A stretch of 55,498 bases of DNA from Bacteroidales bacterium. GTDB taxonomy: Bacteria > Bacteroidota > Bacteroidia > Bacteroidales > UBA932. Shown here one piece after another: positions 8,901 to 15,798 of this stretch. The stretch is taken from the NCBI GenBank assembly GCA_017620335.1, contig JAFZQO010000043.1:77653-133150 (forward strand), read 5' to 3'. Position numbers and translations under genes: made by a program. The first letter of the stretch is position 1. Each line of letters begins with the position of its first letter. The notes beneath the pieces were generated by a model, which was not told where the DNA came from, did not search any database, and saw nothing but the letters and a program-made list of their open reading frames with translations.

Positions 8901-9809
8901 CAGGCCATCACCGACATCCAGTCGGCCGAGACCGCAGGGCAGCCGTACACCCTGGCGCTGCCGGGCGGCGACGTCGTGCTCAACCCCGGCGACTATACCA
9001 TCACTTCCGAGGACATGCCGGGCTGGCTCGTGGCCTCCGAGGGCCCGCTGACCATCGCCCTCGACATTGAGATCACCCCCGCGCTGCGTGCCGAAGGCAC
9101 CGCGCGCGAGCTCGTGAACCGCATCCAGAACATCCGCAAGGACAGCGGTTTCGACGTGACCGACAAGGTCGCCGTCGTAATCTATGCCGACGGCGACGAC
9201 CTGGCCCAGATCCGCGAGTCTCTCGCCTCGTTTGGGCAGTACCTCGCCGCGCAGACCCTCGCTGTCTCCGTTGATTGCTCAACCCTGGCCGAGGCCCCCG
9301 CAGACGCGACAGAGGTCGAGTGGAACGACGGTTCCATCCGCATAAAAGTAACAAAGGAAACAAATAAAAATACTGATAAGACTATGGCAGAACAGAACAA
9401 GAAGGTCGAAGAGACCATCGAGAAAACCCGTTACAGTGACGAGGAGCTCGCTGAGTTCAAGGAGATCATCCTCGACATGCTCGCGAAGGCCAAGGCCGAG
9501 TACACGACCCTTCGCGGCACGGTCATGCGCACTTCCAGCAACGACATCGAGGACACGTCCCCGTCTTTCAAGACGGTTGAGGACGATGGCGCAAACCAGC
9601 TCTCCAAGGAGGAGGCCAGCCAGCTCGCCGCCCGCCAGTACAAATTCATCCAGAACCTCGAGGCCGCCCTTGCACGCATCGAGAACAAGACCTACGGCAT
9701 CTGCCGCGTGACCGGCAAGCTCATCCCCAAGGAGCGCCTGCGCCTCGTGCCGCACGCCACCCTTACCGTGGAGGCTAAGGAGATGCTGGCCAAGAACGGC
9801 AGAAGGTAG
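5928..9809 (+). CDS. ileS: Isoleucyl-tRNA synthetase fused in frame to a DksA/TraR-like domain
   Basis: The 1293-residue frame is open throughout. Residues 1 to about 1144 are a full class I isoleucyl-tRNA synthetase. It has the HIGH-type motif in 'NGMPGIHH' (51-58), CP1 editing-domain segments such as 'WTTTPWTLPSN', KMSKR at 686-690 and the C-terminal anticodon-binding region. It charges tRNA-Ile in the cytoplasm. Residues 1153-1293 (from ATG 9384) are a DksA/TraR-like protein with 'YGICRVTGKLIPKERL'. In other Bacteroidota these are adjacent separate genes. Here no stop separates them, and an AT-rich stretch at 9344-9383 forms the linker. Either they are made as one protein or ATG 9384 is used as an internal start. 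Confidence 0.95.
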   Translation: MTFKEYKGLDLVSVGNGTLERWKKDRAFERSLELREGAPEFIFFEGPPSANGMPGIHHVMARSIKDAICRYKTQAGFRVERRAGWDTHGLPVELGVEKKLGITKEDIGTKISVADYNDACRKEVMKYTAEWRNLTERIGYWVDMDDPYITYDNRYIETLWYLLKDIYQKGYLYKGKSIQPYSPAAGTGLSSHELNQPGCYRDVKDTTAAVQFEVIRDERSESLFEGELPLYILAWTTTPWTLPSNTALCVGPNIDYVRVRSFNPYSGKEAVYILAKALVNAWFNAKAAGLPLDAYKPGDKLVPYEVLPGEYKGSDLLEIRYNQLIPWFIPDEGAFRVIPGDYVTTEDGTGIVHIAPTFGADDMKVGKAAGVPPLMVIDRNGDPQAQVDYQGRFYRIEDLDPKFVEERVNPSYSPWSGRFVKNAYDPNLGPDDPTLDIDLSVMLKSEGKAFKIEKHVHTYPHCWRTDKPVLYYPLNSWFIKATAVREQMMALNEQIMWKPEATGTGRFGKWLENIQDWNLSRSRYWGTPLPIWRTEDGKEEKCIGSVKELYAEIEKAVKAGIMASNPLADKGFDPEDMSLENYNKIDLHRPYVDEIFLVSDSGRKMVRESDLIDVWFDSGSMPYAQEGLRALGSGKFGRTADFIAEGVDQTRGWFYTLHAIHTMVSGTPAFKRVISNGLVLDKKGDKMSKRLGNAVDPFKALDTYGPDALRWYMLTNAQPWDNLKFDEAGVVEVSRKFFGTLYNCYSMFALYANIDRFDIDAPQVPYSERPEFDKWIISRLNTLVKGVISAYEDYDITLAGRLVQDFVIDDLSNWYIRLNKKRLWGSGLASDKLAAYQTLYEVLKDVALLAAPIAPFYMDNLWVDLVPGTDSVHYQPMPVSDASLIDTALEERMALAQQASSMVLALRKKAGINVRKPLARLLIPVISDSVKENLEQVKGILLTEVNVKEVQFIQDTTGIITKRIKPNFKTLGKVYGKQMKEIAAAFGGLSQQAITDIQSAETAGQPYTLALPGGDVVLNPGDYTITSEDMPGWLVASEGPLTIALDIEITPALRAEGTARELVNRIQNIRKDSGFDVTDKVAVVIYADGDDLAQIRESLASFGQYLAAQTLAVSVDCSTLAEAPADATEVEWNDGSIRIKVTKETNKNTDKTMAEQNKKVEETIEKTRYSDEELAEFKEIILDMLAKAKAEYTTLRGTVMRTSSNDIEDTSPSFKTVEDDGANQLSKEEASQLAARQYKFIQNLEAALARIENKTYGICRVTGKLIPKERLRLVPHATLTVEAKEMLAKNGRR
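9384..9809 (+). CDS. DksA/TraR-like portion of the ileS frame, possibly separately initiated
   Basis: ATG 9384 is in frame with ileS and would give a 141-residue protein of the usual size for this family. It has a charged coiled-coil region (about residues 10-50 and 75-105) and a C-terminal 'YGICRVTGKLIPKERLRLV' segment. DksA binds RNA polymerase through the secondary channel. The four zinc-finger cysteines are reduced to one here, as I recall for Bacteroidota homologues. The 40 nt before this ATG are strikingly AT-rich compared with the GC-rich genes on both sides. That looks like a normal intergenic start region from which the ileS stop has been lost. Expression as a separate protein is inferred. 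Confidence 0.55.
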   Translation: MAEQNKKVEETIEKTRYSDEELAEFKEIILDMLAKAKAEYTTLRGTVMRTSSNDIEDTSPSFKTVEDDGANQLSKEEASQLAARQYKFIQNLEAALARIENKTYGICRVTGKLIPKERLRLVPHATLTVEAKEMLAKNGRR

Positions 9810-9815
9810 GCTCCC

Positions 9816-10409
9816 ATGAAGAAGTCCGCAGGCCGGAAACTCGTCATCCTTGGCGTCATCCTCGTGGTCGTCGACCAGGTCATCAAGGTCCTGGTCAAGA
9901 CCAACATGGGCCTGGGCGAGCATTTCGACGTGATAGGGAACTGGTTCAAGATCCTGTTCGTAGAGAACGAAGGCATGGCATTCGGCTGGGCCTTCGGCGG
10001 CAAGGTCGGAAAGTTCCTGCTGTCGCTTTTCCGCATTTGCCTTTGCGGTGCGCTGGTATGGTGGATCCGCAGCCTGTGCCGGAAGAACGAGGCCGCCCGT
10101 GCCGAAGGCAAGGCGGCGCCCATCCCCACCGGCGTGCTGGTCGGCCTGACGCTCATCACCGCCGGCGCATTCGGCAACATCATCGACAGCCTCTTCTACG
10201 GCGTCATCTGGGGTTACGCTCCGTTCCTGTTCGGCAAGGTGGTGGACATGTTCTACTTCCCGCTTTGGACTTGGCCCGACTGGCTGCCCTTGCTGGGAGG
10301 CCACCTCTTCTTCGAGCCTGTGTTCAACTTCGCGGACAGCTGCGTGACCGTCGGTGCGTTCTACCTGCTGATCTTCCAGTTCAAGTTCTTCACCAAGGGC
10401 GACGACTGA
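9816..10409 (+). CDS. lspA: Lipoprotein signal peptidase II
   Basis: This inner-membrane aspartyl protease removes signal peptides from diacylglyceryl-modified prolipoproteins. The 197-residue product has an N-terminal membrane helix (8-20), 'VENEGMAFG' (49-57), '[10 protein letters not shown]' (116-125), 'GKVVDMF' with the first catalytic Asp at 144, and 'FNFADS' with the second at 174. About 30 residues lie between the two Asp residues, against 18 in E. coli LspA; the extra residues form an aromatic loop (146-168). It starts 6 nt after the ileS-dksA stop, so it is co-transcribed. The many lipoproteins in this window would be its substrates. Confidence 0.95.
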   Translation: MKKSAGRKLVILGVILVVVDQVIKVLVKTNMGLGEHFDVIGNWFKILFVENEGMAFGWAFGGKVGKFLLSLFRICLCGALVWWIRSLCRKNEAARAEGKAAPIPTGVLVGLTLITAGAFGNIIDSLFYGVIWGYAPFLFGKVVDMFYFPLWTWPDWLPLLGGHLFFEPVFNFADSCVTVGAFYLLIFQFKFFTKGDD

Positions 10410-10410
10410 T

Positions 10411-10441
10411 TTTGCACGGCGAAAGTTTTTGCCTATCTTTG
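10411..10441 (+). promoter_or_regulatory. Promoter of tRNA-Ser
   Basis: TTTG at 10411-10414, a 19-nt spacer and TATCTTTG at 10434-10441 match the Bacteroidota promoter consensus. The tRNA begins 28 nt after the -7 element. Confidence 0.8.
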
Positions 10442-10468
10442 CAGTCCCTCCGGGGACGATACATATCC

Positions 10469-10553
10469 GGTGAGTTGGCCGAGTGGTCGATGGCGTTGGT
10501 CTTGAAAACCAATGAACTGCAAGGTTCCGGGGGTTCGAATCCCTCACTCACCG
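10469..10553 (+). tRNA. tRNA-Ser(UGA)
   Basis: An 85-nt cloverleaf. The acceptor arms are GGTGAGT (10469-10475) and ACTCACC (10546-10552) with discriminator G10553. The anticodon stem TTGGT/ACCAA encloses loop CTTGAAA with anticodon TGA at 10503-10505. There is a long variable arm as expected for Ser, and a GGTTCGAAT T-loop. CCA is not encoded. UGA reads UCN serine codons, chiefly UCA. Confidence 0.95.
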
Positions 10554-10557
10554 CTGC

Positions 10558-10584
10558 AAAGCGTCTGCTCTGCAGGCGCTTTTT
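10558..10584 (+). terminator. Terminator after tRNA-Ser
   Basis: The arms AAGCGTCTGC (10559-10568) and GCAGGCGCTT (10572-10581) form a 10-bp stem with one G-T pair and a 3-nt loop, followed by a T run to 10584. Confidence 0.85.
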
Positions 10585-10663
10585 GCGGTTCGTGAGGGAT
10601 TGGCCCTGCGGGGTTTCCTCTCGCTTGTGGGCGTGGAACCAAGCTAATCTCCGGAAAAATGCA

Positions 10664-10671
10664 TACCTTTG
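10664..10671 (+). promoter_or_regulatory. Possible -7 element for the radical SAM operon
   Basis: TACCTTTG matches TAnnTTTG, but no good -33 TTTG is visible at the right distance. If it is used, transcription begins near 10678. The ATG at 10659 would then be upstream of the transcript, leaving ATG 10692 as the start of the radical SAM gene. Confidence 0.5.
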
Positions 10672-10691
10672 CTAAGAAGCCACTCAATCTG

Positions 10692-12038
10692 ATGAAACTG
10701 CTGCAAGAATACGCATCCATCCTGTCCGGGCTGCTGAAGGACCAGGGCCTCCTGGCAGGGGAGACTTATCGGCTGATGCGCTTTGTCGTGCAGCAACCGG
10801 TGGAGGAAGGGATGTTGCTGTATAACGTCTTGACCAAGGCCGTGGCTTTTCTTTCTCCGGAAGAGGCGGAAAAGATGGCGGAGAACCCAGCTTCCGTTCC
10901 GGAGTTGGTCGCGAAATGGTTCGCCGTCCCGATGGATCATGATGACCGGAAACTGGCTCAGGAGGTCCGTGCGGTGGGAAAGATGCTTGAAAAGCGCCCG
11001 AAGGGCATCACCGGCTACACCATCCTCACGACAACAGATTGCAATGCCCGCTGTTTCTACTGCTACGAGAAGGGACGCAGACGGATTCCGATGACGGAGG
11101 AGACGGCCGGGAAGGCGGCAGCGTTCATAATTCAGAATAGTCACGGAGAAAAGGTCAAACTCCGCTGGTTCGGCGGTGAGCCGCTCTACAACAAAGGAGT
11201 TATCTCCCTGATTTGCGGAAAGCTCCGTGACGCCGGCATAGAATACCGTTCATCGATGGTCAGCAATGGTTATCTCTTCGATGAAACAGTCATTGCTGAG
11301 GCCGTCGATCTCTGGAACCTCAAGAAGGTCCAAATCACCTTGGACGGTACGGAGGAGGTCTACAACCGGAGCAAGGCATTCATCTATCCGGAAGTAAGCG
11401 CCTATCTCCGTGTTCTCGGGAACATTCATCATCTGTTGGATGCCGGTGTCAGGGTGACTGTCCGGCTCAATATCGACCGGCACAACGCCGACAACCTCCT
11501 GGTCCTGGCCGAAAAACTGACCGCCGAGTTCTCCGGGCAGAAGCATTTTGACGTGTACAGTCACTCCCTGTTCGAAACCGGCTCGCAAGAAGCGGCCGTG
11601 TCACATACCGATACCCAGCGCAAGGAACTGTTTGATGCCAGGATGCGGTTGCAGGAGAAATTAAGGGAGGGGAGGATCACCCATGAGGGGGAACTGCCAT
11701 ACAAGTTGAAAATGAACCGCTGCATGGCTGACAATGACGCCAGCGTTCTCATCCTTCCGGATGGCCACTTGGGCAAGTGCGAGCACTTTACTGATGACCA
11801 CTGGTTCGGGCATCTGGATTCCCCGAATCGTGACGAAGCTGTCCTGGCGGATTTCAAGCAAATCCGGGAAGAGATCGACGCCTGCGCAGAATGTTTCTAT
11901 TATCCGGATTGCTACAGATTGGCAATGTGTGAGGAAACCGTCCATTGCTATCCCGAGGAGCGGGAGGAAAAGCTGCTGGAAACCCGCCGGATTCTGTTGA
12001 ATTACTATCAGAAAAAGCGTAATGAAGTATCGGATTGA
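10692..12038 (+). CDS. Radical SAM/SPASM peptide maturase
   Basis: The 448-residue product (459 if ATG 10659 is used) has a radical SAM core with CxxxCxxC at C117, C121 and C124 ('DCNARCFYC'). The downstream glycine-rich strand 'RWFGGEPLY' is typical of SPASM enzymes. The C-terminal third has many Cys, from 'KMNRCMAD' and 'GKCEHF' through 'CAECFYYPDCYRLAMC' to 'HCYPEE', fitting a SPASM domain with auxiliary 4Fe-4S clusters. Such enzymes install thioether, C-C or related crosslinks in ribosomal peptides. A PqqD-like gene overlaps its end by 17 bp, and a short Cys-containing peptide gene follows. I therefore infer a RiPP-type maturase; the modification itself cannot be told from sequence. Confidence 0.9.
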   Translation: MKLLQEYASILSGLLKDQGLLAGETYRLMRFVVQQPVEEGMLLYNVLTKAVAFLSPEEAEKMAENPASVPELVAKWFAVPMDHDDRKLAQEVRAVGKMLEKRPKGITGYTILTTTDCNARCFYCYEKGRRRIPMTEETAGKAAAFIIQNSHGEKVKLRWFGGEPLYNKGVISLICGKLRDAGIEYRSSMVSNGYLFDETVIAEAVDLWNLKKVQITLDGTEEVYNRSKAFIYPEVSAYLRVLGNIHHLLDAGVRVTVRLNIDRHNADNLLVLAEKLTAEFSGQKHFDVYSHSLFETGSQEAAVSHTDTQRKELFDARMRLQEKLREGRITHEGELPYKLKMNRCMADNDASVLILPDGHLGKCEHFTDDHWFGHLDSPNRDEAVLADFKQIREEIDACAECFYYPDCYRLAMCEETVHCYPEEREEKLLETRRILLNYYQKKRNEVSD

Positions 12039-12261
12039 AATGCAGCCTCTCGCCGGCCGGTTTGTCGTGGCATTGAAGGATCCCGAGACGGGAGACCTCG
12101 TGAAAGCGCTGTCCGTCAATGCGACGGCTGCGGAGATGTTACAACTGTACGTGGACGGTCAGGACATTCCGGCCATCGCCCGCACCCTGTCAGACAAGTA
12201 CGGCGTTCCCGCTGAACGTATCAGGCGCGATGCCGAAGCTTTGTTGTGCGGATTGGAATAA
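12022..12261 (+). CDS. PqqD-like peptide-binding protein (RRE)
   Basis: The 79-residue product begins with short beta strands ('YRIEMQPLAGRFVVAL'). It continues with 'LSVNATAAEMLQLY' and a helical C-terminus ('IARTLSDKYGVPAERIRRDAEALL'), the layout of PqqD-type RiPP recognition elements. These small winged-helix proteins bind the leader of a precursor peptide and present it to the radical SAM enzyme. The start codon lies inside the upstream gene (17-bp overlap), so the two are translationally coupled. Short size and context make the call likely but not certain. Confidence 0.8.
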   Translation: MKYRIEMQPLAGRFVVALKDPETGDLVKALSVNATAAEMLQLYVDGQDIPAIARTLSDKYGVPAERIRRDAEALLCGLE

Positions 12262-12264
12262 TCC

Positions 12265-12295
12265 TTTGATATCTAGCATATTTTGTTTATTTTTG
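12265..12295 (+). promoter_or_regulatory. Promoter of the precursor peptide/lipoprotein unit
   Basis: TTTG (12265-12268), a 19-nt spacer and TATTTTTG (12288-12295) make a strong consensus match, 3 nt after the pqqD-like stop. The short peptide gene and the large lipoprotein thus have their own promoter, with a leader of about 200 nt. Confidence 0.75.
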
Positions 12296-12365
12296 AAAAC
12301 GAATGTGCCGTTTCTTATGCCCACCCGTCCTTCATATTCCTTGAACATTCCCGTAAATATCTCAC

Positions 12366-12375
12366 GGGGGGGGGG
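12366..12375 (+). repeat. Homopolymeric G10 tract in the leader of the peptide gene
   Basis: Ten consecutive G residues lie about 65 nt after the predicted transcription start and 130 nt before the peptide ATG. The tract is inside a 24-codon open frame (12317-12391) that I do not consider a firm gene. Runs of this length are prone to slipped-strand change and also to sequencing error. Confidence 0.8.
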
Positions 12376-12504
12376 TATTAAGCAGTTATAAATCAATAGA
12401 TTATAAAAGAATCGTCTCGGAGCCGCCTTGCGGTCCCGGGCTTTGTCGTGCTTGGTCGATATCGGTCTGAACAAAATATGTTTAACGAATAAATGATTTG
12501 CGTT

Positions 12505-12645
12505 ATGAAAACAAATGAAAAGTACATCGCTCCTGAGAGTGAGGAGATTGCAATCAAGTTCGAAGGAAGTATTGCAGCCAGCTGTGAGGGCCATACTCAG
12601 GGGAATGAGGGGTGCAGTGATGATACCGGTTGCGATTTTGAATAG
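12505..12645 (+). CDS. 46-residue Cys-containing peptide, candidate RiPP precursor
   Basis: ATG 12505 opens a 46-codon frame ending at TAG 12643-12645. The first 26 residues form a leader-like part containing 'KYIAPESEEIAIKFEGSIAAS' split by charged residues, with a small-residue stretch ending at Ser26. The remaining 20 are Gly/Asp/Glu-rich with Cys at 27, 37 and 43. The 'Y-I-x-P-E-x-E-x-I' opening resembles short peptides common in Bacteroidota genomes, usually called hypothetical. It follows the radical SAM and PqqD-like genes and precedes the large lipoprotein by 15 nt. The precursor role is inferred from position and composition. An in-frame ATG at 12493 is not possible, because TGA follows it in its own frame. 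Confidence 0.6.
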   Translation: MKTNEKYIAPESEEIAIKFEGSIAASCEGHTQGNEGCSDDTGCDFE

Positions 12646-12660
12646 CCAACCGATGCGGTT

Positions 12661-15600
12661 ATGTCCATATCAAGAACCAATTCCGCATTCTTTGCGGTTC
12701 TTTCCCTGCTGATTATAGGATCCTGCTCCCGCATTGAGGGCCCTATGCTTCAGGGTGATTCTATGCAGGGGGAGCTTGTGACCGTCGAGGCTACATGGGG
12801 GGATCTCGTGGAGACCAAGACGGAGATGCAGCCCGCTGATGCGAGCGGCAAAAGTGCTATCTGGTGGAGTCCTGGTGATGCCATCAACCTGTTTTACGGC
12901 AGTTCGACAAAAGCCAAATTCACCACAATCGAGTCCATGACCGAGCCGTCACCCACGGCATCTTTCGAAGGGTATCTGGGCGCGGCAACCGGCTCGTCTG
13001 ATCAGGGTATCGCCACCCAGACTTTCTGGGGTGTGTATCCTTACGATGCAAACAATACATGTGACGGTACTGGTGTCACCATGACGATTCCGAGTGCCCA
13101 GAAGGGTGTTCCGGGGACATTCGCCAATAATCTGAATCCGAGTGTGGCCAACAGCCCCGGTCTGAGCCTGTCGTTCTACAATGTCGGCAGTTGGTTTATG
13201 TTCTCAGTCGTGACAGAAGGCATTACCTCCGTCACGTTCAAGGGCAACAATAACGAGGATCTTGTCGGCAAAATCCATGTGACGATGGGTACGGACACAA
13301 ACGGTAAACCTCGTCCGACTGCGGAGGTTTTGGATGGAGGCAAGGTTATCACGATGTCCCCTGAGGACGGAGGAGCCTTTGAGGTCGGCAAGATGTATTA
13401 CATGGTCCTTCTCCCTCAAACCCTATCAAACGGCTACACGTTCACGATGTACAAGGGCGATACGTTCGCTTATAGAAAGATTACCGCGAGTAAAACGTTC
13501 GGGATCTCCAGCTATGTGCCCGGAAGGCAGATTGACAACGGTCTTACCTGGGAGCAACTTTACGTCGACATGGGCGACGGTATCATGTGGGCCAAGATGA
13601 ACGTCGGAGCAAACTCGCCTGAGAACTACGGAGACTATTTCTCCTGGGCAGAGACCGTTACCAAGGACCGTTATGCGTGGGATACCTACAAGTACGGCAC
13701 TGCGAGTAACCTTACCAAGTACAATTCAACGGACGGCAAGATCGTCCTTGAGGCGGTAGATGACGCTGCTACGGCGAACTGGGGAGGCGACTGGAGGACT
13801 CCTTCGGCGGAAGAATGGCAGTGGCTGAGAGATCACTGCACCTGGACCAGCACGGCTGTGAATGGGGTCAATGGCTTTGAAGTGAAGAGCACAACTACCA
13901 ACAACACCATTTTCCTCCCATTTGCCGGATCGTTTGAAAATGATGGAATCGTGGAGTCAGGAAGTATCGCACATTACTGGTCATCGTCCCGTAATGATGG
14001 AGCACTGGGAATATCATATGCCATAGCTCCCTATGACGGTTCCATAGAAGATAATGCCAAACGTTGCTTCGGTCTTCCCGTCCGTGCGATACGTGGCGTA
14101 AGCGCCCCTGACCAAGCGTTTGTGGAACTTGGTCCCGGCATCAAGTGGGCGACGATGAATCTCGGCGCGACCTGCGAGACGGATCATGGCGACTATTTCG
14201 CCTGGGGCGAAACGGAGCCGTATTACAGCAGCTTGGATCCAAGGACCTGGAAGGCCGGTAAGGAATCCGGTTACGACTGGGCTTCCTATACGAAATACAC
14301 GACTGACGGCGGGAATACCTTATCGAAGTATGTCTTGAACGATAGTTACGGAACTGTGGACGGCAGGACTGTCCTGGAGGCGGTTGATGATGCCGCTACT
14401 GCAATTTTGGGAGAAGACTGGCGCACCCCGACCCGAGCCGAATGGGGTTGGCTCTATTCAAATTGCACCTGGGACTATGGGGAGAAGAACGGTGTTTATG
14501 GTTTCACGGTAACGAGCAATGTCAGTGGGTATGAAAGCAATAGCATATTCATTCCAATGGCTGGATCAGGGGATGGCACTAATATCTATGGGGGTGGTGA
14601 AAGTATGATCATCTACTGGACATCCTCATTAGAATGGGATCCATGGTATCCTTCAACTAATACAGCCTCACTTTTTTGGAAGTCAAAGCCTCTTTCCGGT
14701 GGCGTAGCTATTATCGGGTCTGATTCTTATTTCCGTTGTAAAGGTTACCCTATCCGCCCCGTTTGCATGCCGAAGACATCCGTGTCCGGTATCAGCCTGA
14801 ATACGACAAGTGCCAATTTGACCGTCGGAGAAACCTCGCAACTTAGCGCGACAGTTACTCCGAGCGAGGCGACGGAAAAGGGTTATGTGTGGTCCTCATC
14901 CGACGAATCAGTTGCGACGGTAAACAGCTCGGGGACAGTAACCGCCGTCGGTGGCGGTACCGCCACAATCACCGCGACGACGGTGGACGGCGGCTTTACC
15001 GCATCTTGCGAAGTGACCGTATTGGGGTATGTAGAGATGGATGAAGGGTTCAAGTGGGCGACGATGAATATCGGTGCGACCAGCGAAACGGACTTCGGCG
15101 ACTACTTCGCCTGGGGCGCCCCGGTGCCTAAGGTCGGTACTCCGGCCGGCTATACCTGGGGGACCTACAAGCACATGTATCCCAACATGTCTGACCCCTA
15201 TGGCATCAATAAGTATCAGGTGGAAGATAATCAGACAATGTCGATGTGGTATAACGGAAGTACCTTTACCGGCGATAACAAACTGACGCTTGATGCGGAG
15301 GATGATCCTGCCACGGTGATCTGGGGTAGCAAGTGGCGTTCTCCGACAAAAGAGGAGTGGGTGAGATTGGCAGATATGGATAAGTTCAGGTGGCTGTGGC
15401 AAGATGATTATAACAACACAGGTGTCGCAGGTATGCTTGTTACCAGCAAGGTCCCCGGTTATCAGGGTCATTCGATCTTCCTTCCCCTTACGGGCACTAT
15501 GAATGGATCTGTGCCCGACTTTACCTATGGTGTTTATTGGACATCAACACTTTATGAGAGCTATACGACCCAAGCATACGGCTTGAGTTTCGCTTCGGGT

Positions 15601-15672
15601 CAGAGTTATCCCGATTCATCTTCGATTCCAGAGCGTTACCTCGGTATACCCGTCCGTGCCGTTTTGAAATAG
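12661..15672 (+). CDS. Large surface lipoprotein: fimbrillin-like N-terminus, three FISUMP-type modules, one BIG2-type domain
   Basis: The 1003-residue product has a lipoprotein signal ('LIIGSC', Cys at residue 22). Residues about 35-295 resemble fimbrillin-type domains ('ETKTEMQPADASGKSAIWWSPGD' region, then 'FWGVYPYDA'). Three related modules follow, starting near 300 ('YVDMGDGIMWAKMNVGA'), 490 ('GPGIKWATMNLGA') and 792 ('DEGFKWATMNIGA'). Each has a 'GDYF(S/A)W(A/G)' motif, a 'W.TP(S/T)..EW' or 'WRSPTKEEW' motif and a closing 'G.PVRA' type strand, as in the Fibrobacter major paralogous domain. A BIG2-like domain with 'SGTVTAVGGGTATITA' lies at about 710-785. It is likely surface exposed, for binding or assembly. 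It shares a transcript with the 46-residue peptide. Confidence 0.8.
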   Translation: MSISRTNSAFFAVLSLLIIGSCSRIEGPMLQGDSMQGELVTVEATWGDLVETKTEMQPADASGKSAIWWSPGDAINLFYGSSTKAKFTTIESMTEPSPTASFEGYLGAATGSSDQGIATQTFWGVYPYDANNTCDGTGVTMTIPSAQKGVPGTFANNLNPSVANSPGLSLSFYNVGSWFMFSVVTEGITSVTFKGNNNEDLVGKIHVTMGTDTNGKPRPTAEVLDGGKVITMSPEDGGAFEVGKMYYMVLLPQTLSNGYTFTMYKGDTFAYRKITASKTFGISSYVPGRQIDNGLTWEQLYVDMGDGIMWAKMNVGANSPENYGDYFSWAETVTKDRYAWDTYKYGTASNLTKYNSTDGKIVLEAVDDAATANWGGDWRTPSAEEWQWLRDHCTWTSTAVNGVNGFEVKSTTTNNTIFLPFAGSFENDGIVESGSIAHYWSSSRNDGALGISYAIAPYDGSIEDNAKRCFGLPVRAIRGVSAPDQAFVELGPGIKWATMNLGATCETDHGDYFAWGETEPYYSSLDPRTWKAGKESGYDWASYTKYTTDGGNTLSKYVLNDSYGTVDGRTVLEAVDDAATAILGEDWRTPTRAEWGWLYSNCTWDYGEKNGVYGFTVTSNVSGYESNSIFIPMAGSGDGTNIYGGGESMIIYWTSSLEWDPWYPSTNTASLFWKSKPLSGGVAIIGSDSYFRCKGYPIRPVCMPKTSVSGISLNTTSANLTVGETSQLSATVTPSEATEKGYVWSSSDESVATVNSSGTVTAVGGGTATITATTVDGGFTASCEVTVLGYVEMDEGFKWATMNIGATSETDFGDYFAWGAPVPKVGTPAGYTWGTYKHMYPNMSDPYGINKYQVEDNQTMSMWYNGSTFTGDNKLTLDAEDDPATVIWGSKWRSPTKEEWVRLADMDKFRWLWQDDYNNTGVAGMLVTSKVPGYQGHSIFLPLTGTMNGSVPDFTYGVYWTSTLYESYTTQAYGLSFASGQSYPDSSSIPERYLGIPVRAVLK

Positions 15673-15690
15673 GCCAAACCTTCTTTTTGC

Positions 15691-15723
15691 ACTTCCGCCA
15701 TCTCAAATCGAGGTGGCGGAAGT
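15691..15723 (+). terminator. Terminator after the lipoprotein gene
   Basis: The arms ACTTCCGCCA and TGGCGGAAGT pair perfectly and extend inward by TCTC/GAGG, giving a 14-bp stem with a 5-nt loop. The T-rich tail is weak on the + strand. Confidence 0.6.
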
Positions 15724-15751
15724 TGCTTTAACCCCAATGGAGGGGGCGTTG

Positions 15752-15782
15752 TTGGGAAATAGCGGGCAAATGTTTATTTTTG
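15752..15782 (+). promoter_or_regulatory. Promoter of the TlpA-like gene
   Basis: TTG at 15752-15754, a 20-nt spacer and TATTTTTG at 15775-15782. The -7 element is a full match; the -33 is partial. The ATG follows 16 nt later. Confidence 0.65.
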
Positions 15783-15798
15783 GGAAAAATCAACGGGT

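Noticed and set aside
10659-10691. ATG 10659 as start of the radical SAM gene
   Set aside because: A TACCTTTG -7-like element lies just downstream of it at 10664. I prefer ATG 10692 but cannot exclude the longer form.
12317-12391. A 24-codon frame spanning the G10 tract
   Set aside because: It is short, with no supporting start signal or family. It is mentioned only because tract-length change would alter it.
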